From assembly GCF_015206815.1 (NCBI RefSeq), contig NZ_JADEXZ010000011.1, forward strand, positions 39,597 through 103,596: a stretch of 64,000 nt of DNA. Direction: 5' to 3'. The notes below the pieces were generated by a model. The model did not search any database, was not told where the DNA came from, and saw only the letters and a program-made list of their open reading frames with translations. Positions 62,032-64,000 of the stretch are shown here, in pieces; position 1 is the stretch's first letter, and each line of letters starts with the position of its first letter. Source of the DNA: Fortiea sp. LEGE XX443 (GTDB lineage: Bacteria; Cyanobacteriota; Cyanobacteriia; Cyanobacteriales; Nostocaceae). A program made the translations under genes and the position numbers.

Positions 62032-62934
62032 ATGGCTGTATCAACACAATCACAACCAAGTCATCCCCACCATAAACCTAAGCCTCAGTCACTACTAGAA
62101 ACTTTATCTGTGATTCCCTGGACATGGGTAGTGACTTACGTATACCTAAGCATCATGTTGTTAGTACCAATACTGGCCATGTTTGCTAAAGCTGGTACTC
62201 AACCACCAGGAGAAATTTGGAGAATTGCCACTAGCCCTATAGCTTTAGCAACTTATGATGTAACTTTTGTGACAGCAGTGTTGAGTGCTTTACTCAATGG
62301 AGTCTTTGGTACGATTCTGGCTTGGGTTCTAGTTCGTTATGAGTTTAATTTGTCAATAGGCAGATTGACGTTACCAATTAAAAATATCATTGATGCTTCT
62401 ATCGATTTGCCCTTTGCCCTACCGACAGCAGTTGCAGGTTTAACCTTAGCAACAGTCTACAGTGACAATGGCTGGATTGGCTCTTGGTTTGCACCCCTGG
62501 GTATCAAAATATCTTTTACTCGTTTAGGGGTAGCGATCGCTATGACATTTATCTCCTTACCATTTGTTGTCCGCACAGTGCAACCAGTCCTCCAGGAAAT
62601 GGAAAAGGAAATAGAAGAAGCTGCTTGGAGTTTGGGTGCTTCCCAATGGCAGACTTTTTGGAAAGTGATATTTCCCCCCTTGTTTCCCACAATTTTGACT
62701 GGTGTGGCTTTGGGTTTTTCCCGTGCTGTGGGTGAGTATGGCTCAGTAGTAATTATCGCTTCCAACACACCTTTTCGAGATTTGATTGCACCCGTATTAA
62801 TTTTTCAGCGTCTAGAACAATACGACTACTCTGGCGCAACCGTTATAGGTGTGGTTTTGTTGCTGATTTCACTAATTATGCTGCTGTGTATTAACCTTTT
62901 ACAAGCTTGGAGTAGACGCTATGACATCAAGTAA
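62032..62934 (+). CDS. cysT: sulfate ABC transporter permease CysT
   Basis: The 300-residue protein has six membrane helices. An N-terminal [19 protein letters not shown] is typical of CysT, and the EAA loop reads [25 protein letters not shown], of which [15 protein letters not shown] contacts the ATPase. It ends with [20 protein letters not shown]. It forms the channel with CysW. The stop overlaps the start of cysW by 14 bp, so the two are translationally coupled. Confidence 0.95.
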   Translation: MAVSTQSQPSHPHHKPKPQSLLETLSVIPWTWVVTYVYLSIMLLVPILAMFAKAGTQPPGEIWRIATSPIALATYDVTFVTAVLSALLNGVFGTILAWVLVRYEFNLSIGRLTLPIKNIIDASIDLPFALPTAVAGLTLATVYSDNGWIGSWFAPLGIKISFTRLGVAIAMTFISLPFVVRTVQPVLQEMEKEIEEAAWSLGASQWQTFWKVIFPPLFPTILTGVALGFSRAVGEYGSVVIIASNTPFRDLIAPVLIFQRLEQYDYSGATVIGVVLLLISLIMLLCINLLQAWSRRYDIK

Positions 62935-63775
62935 TGACACAAATGTTTCAGGCAAAAAGCCGCGAAATTTCGTACCCATCATTTTGATTGGAATTTCTAT
63001 CATCTATCTATCATTTATTCTGTATATCCCAGCGTTGAATGTCTTTTATTATGCCTTTAACAAAGGAATTGCCCCATTTGTTGAAAGTCTTGTTACCCCA
63101 GAATTTCTCCATGCTGCCTGGCTCACCCTTTTAATGGCTATTATCTCCGTACCTTTGAATACGATATTTGGGCTATGTGCTGCTTGGTCTATAGCTCGTA
63201 ATAAATTCCCTGGACGGGCTTTACTGTTGAGTATTATTGACTTACCTTTTTCAATTTCGCCTGTCGTTGCCGGTTTAATGATAGTCCTACTATACGGACG
63301 GAATGGATGGTTTGGTGAGTGGTTACAAGACCATGACATTAGGGTGGTTTTTGCCTTTCCAGGTATTGTGTTAGCAGCAGCATTCGTCAGTATGCCTTTT
63401 GTTGCTAGAGAAGTAATTCCGGTCTTAGAAGAAATGGGCAAAGACCAGGAAGAAGCAGCAAAAACCCTAGGAGCAAATAGTTGGCAGATTTTTTGGCGCG
63501 TTACTTTGCCCCATATCCGTTGGGGAGTTCTCTATGGTTTGATTTTGACAAATGCCCGTGTAATGGGTGAATTTGGTGCTGTGGCTGTAGTTTCAGGCAA
63601 CATAGCTGGTAAAACTCAGAGTTTACCCCTATTTATTGAAGACTCTTATAAACAGTACGAAACTCAAGCTGCTTTCTCCGCAGCGGTGATTTTAGCACTG
63701 TTAGCTGTGGTGACATTGATCTTAAAAGAAATTTTAGAACGGAAAACAGGCACTACTGGTGGTCGCGCACATTAA
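62921..63775 (+). CDS. cysW: sulfate ABC transporter permease CysW
   Basis: The 284-residue protein has six membrane helices and the CysW features [37 protein letters not shown] (part of the family's central motif) and the EAA loop [41 protein letters not shown], cited here as [13 protein letters not shown], is also diagnostic. It pairs with CysT. No cysA ATPase gene follows before the window ends; repeat DNA begins directly after the stop. Confidence 0.95.
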   Translation: MTSSNDTNVSGKKPRNFVPIILIGISIIYLSFILYIPALNVFYYAFNKGIAPFVESLVTPEFLHAAWLTLLMAIISVPLNTIFGLCAAWSIARNKFPGRALLLSIIDLPFSISPVVAGLMIVLLYGRNGWFGEWLQDHDIRVVFAFPGIVLAAAFVSMPFVAREVIPVLEEMGKDQEEAAKTLGANSWQIFWRVTLPHIRWGVLYGLILTNARVMGEFGAVAVVSGNIAGKTQSLPLFIEDSYKQYETQAAFSAAVILALLAVVTLILKEILERKTGTTGGRAH

Positions 63776-63927
63776 TTAAGGTACAGCAGTAGCCACATAG
63801 ATTAGGACATTAAAAAGTAGGGGAGCAGGGAGCAAGGGAGCAGGGGGAAAAATCACTCCACTTGCGGGTGAGGTTTCAACCAACGAGGAAAAGGAGCAAG
63901 GGAGCTTTCACGCCACTTGCGGGTGTG
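63776..63927. repeat. repeat-rich spacer after cysW
   Basis: AGCAGTAGCCA followed by TTAGGACAT resembles 56979-57004. Purine-rich GGGAGCAGGGAGCAAGGGAG follows, then two copies of CCACTTGCGGGTG about 55 bp apart. Part of this stretch resembles, in reverse complement, 22280-22315 next to the Uma2 remnant. Confidence 0.6.
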
Positions 63928-64000
63928 ATACCAATTCACGAAAATCTTGATACAAATTAATGGTTTTTAATTCTTTCCCTCTGCTCCCTGCCCCCTGCCC
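63928..64000. mobile_element. left part of a second MITE-like element, cut by the window end
   Basis: These 73 bp match 34141-34213 with two differences, starting at ATACCAATTCAC. The right terminal repeat would lie beyond the window. Confidence 0.75.

Noticed and set aside
1..64000. tRNA, rRNA or tmRNA genes
   Set aside because: No TPsiC-arm-like GGTTCGAATCC context within a cloverleaf, and no rRNA sequence, was recognised by eye; a tRNAscan run would be decisive.

Overview
The window comes from a filamentous, probably heterocyst-forming cyanobacterium (order Nostocales). The HIP1 octamer GCGATCGC recurs throughout on an AT-rich background. Intergenic spacers carry the heptameric short tandem repeats (STRR) and dispersed palindromes known from Nostoc/Anabaena genomes. 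The gene content fits: a knotless phytochrome with a cyanobacteriochrome GAF, a ChlH-type chelatase, a Zur-like Fur protein, a cyanobacterial TamB and many families found mainly in cyanobacteria. I see no rRNA, tRNA, CRISPR array, intact transposase or prophage.

Layout. Positions 1-4440 are an accessory patch: a Uma2 nuclease-like gene, a hicB-hicA module, an unrecognised two-gene unit (a glycine-zipper membrane protein plus a helical partner), an orphan BrnA-like antitoxin and a ribbon-helix-helix/RelE-ParE module. From 4.4 to 19.6 kb there are mostly chromosomal genes: LapA-like protein, phosphoglucomutase/phosphomannomutase, a solitary PD-(D/E)XK nuclease with a Cas4/AddB-like cysteine pattern, an unknown helical protein, a propeller-transglutaminase protein, a PacL-like Ca2+ P-type ATPase, recF, an MgtC-like protein and a PEP-synthase-like protein with a degenerate ATP-binding half. 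From 19.6 to 29 kb there is a repeat-rich spacer, a membrane-anchored coiled-coil/TPR protein, a truncated Uma2 remnant, a Gfo/Idh oxidoreductase, a NADAR protein, the phytochrome kinase and a protein with a TIR/deoxyribosyltransferase-like C-terminus. From 29 to 39 kb there is a chlH-type gene in an apparent operon with a Xi-class glutathione transferase, an RnfD-like/DUF2330 pair, a divergent DUF4188-PadR pair with a clear palindromic operator region, and a sigma-factor-like gene.

From 39.5 to 49 kb there is a very long tamB, a glycosyltransferase and an AT-rich gene with an HsdR-N-like start. From 48.8 to 64 kb there are purS-purQ, a Zur-like regulator, an NfeD-stomatin pair, a CBS-domain histidine kinase whose ATP-binding motifs look broken, a YcgR/YcgQ-type membrane pair, an Ig/propeller protein, rph, an adenylate-kinase paralogue and the sulfate uptake genes sbpA-cysT-cysW. 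No cysA is seen before the window ends.

The most distinctive signal is repeat DNA that has become part of genes. Intergenic-type repeats sit in frame inside recF and the chlH-type gene, form the C-terminal tail of the RnfD-like protein, and abut a truncated Uma2 gene. A 114-bp MITE-like element with imperfect inverted ends occurs at 34.1 kb, and its left half recurs at the very end of the window. The best candidate for an undescribed system is the two-gene membrane/helical cassette at 2111-3489 inside the toxin-antitoxin patch. The TIR-like protein, the HsdR-N-like protein and the apparent pseudokinase are secondary candidates. All functional statements rest on reading motifs by eye; no database search was run.
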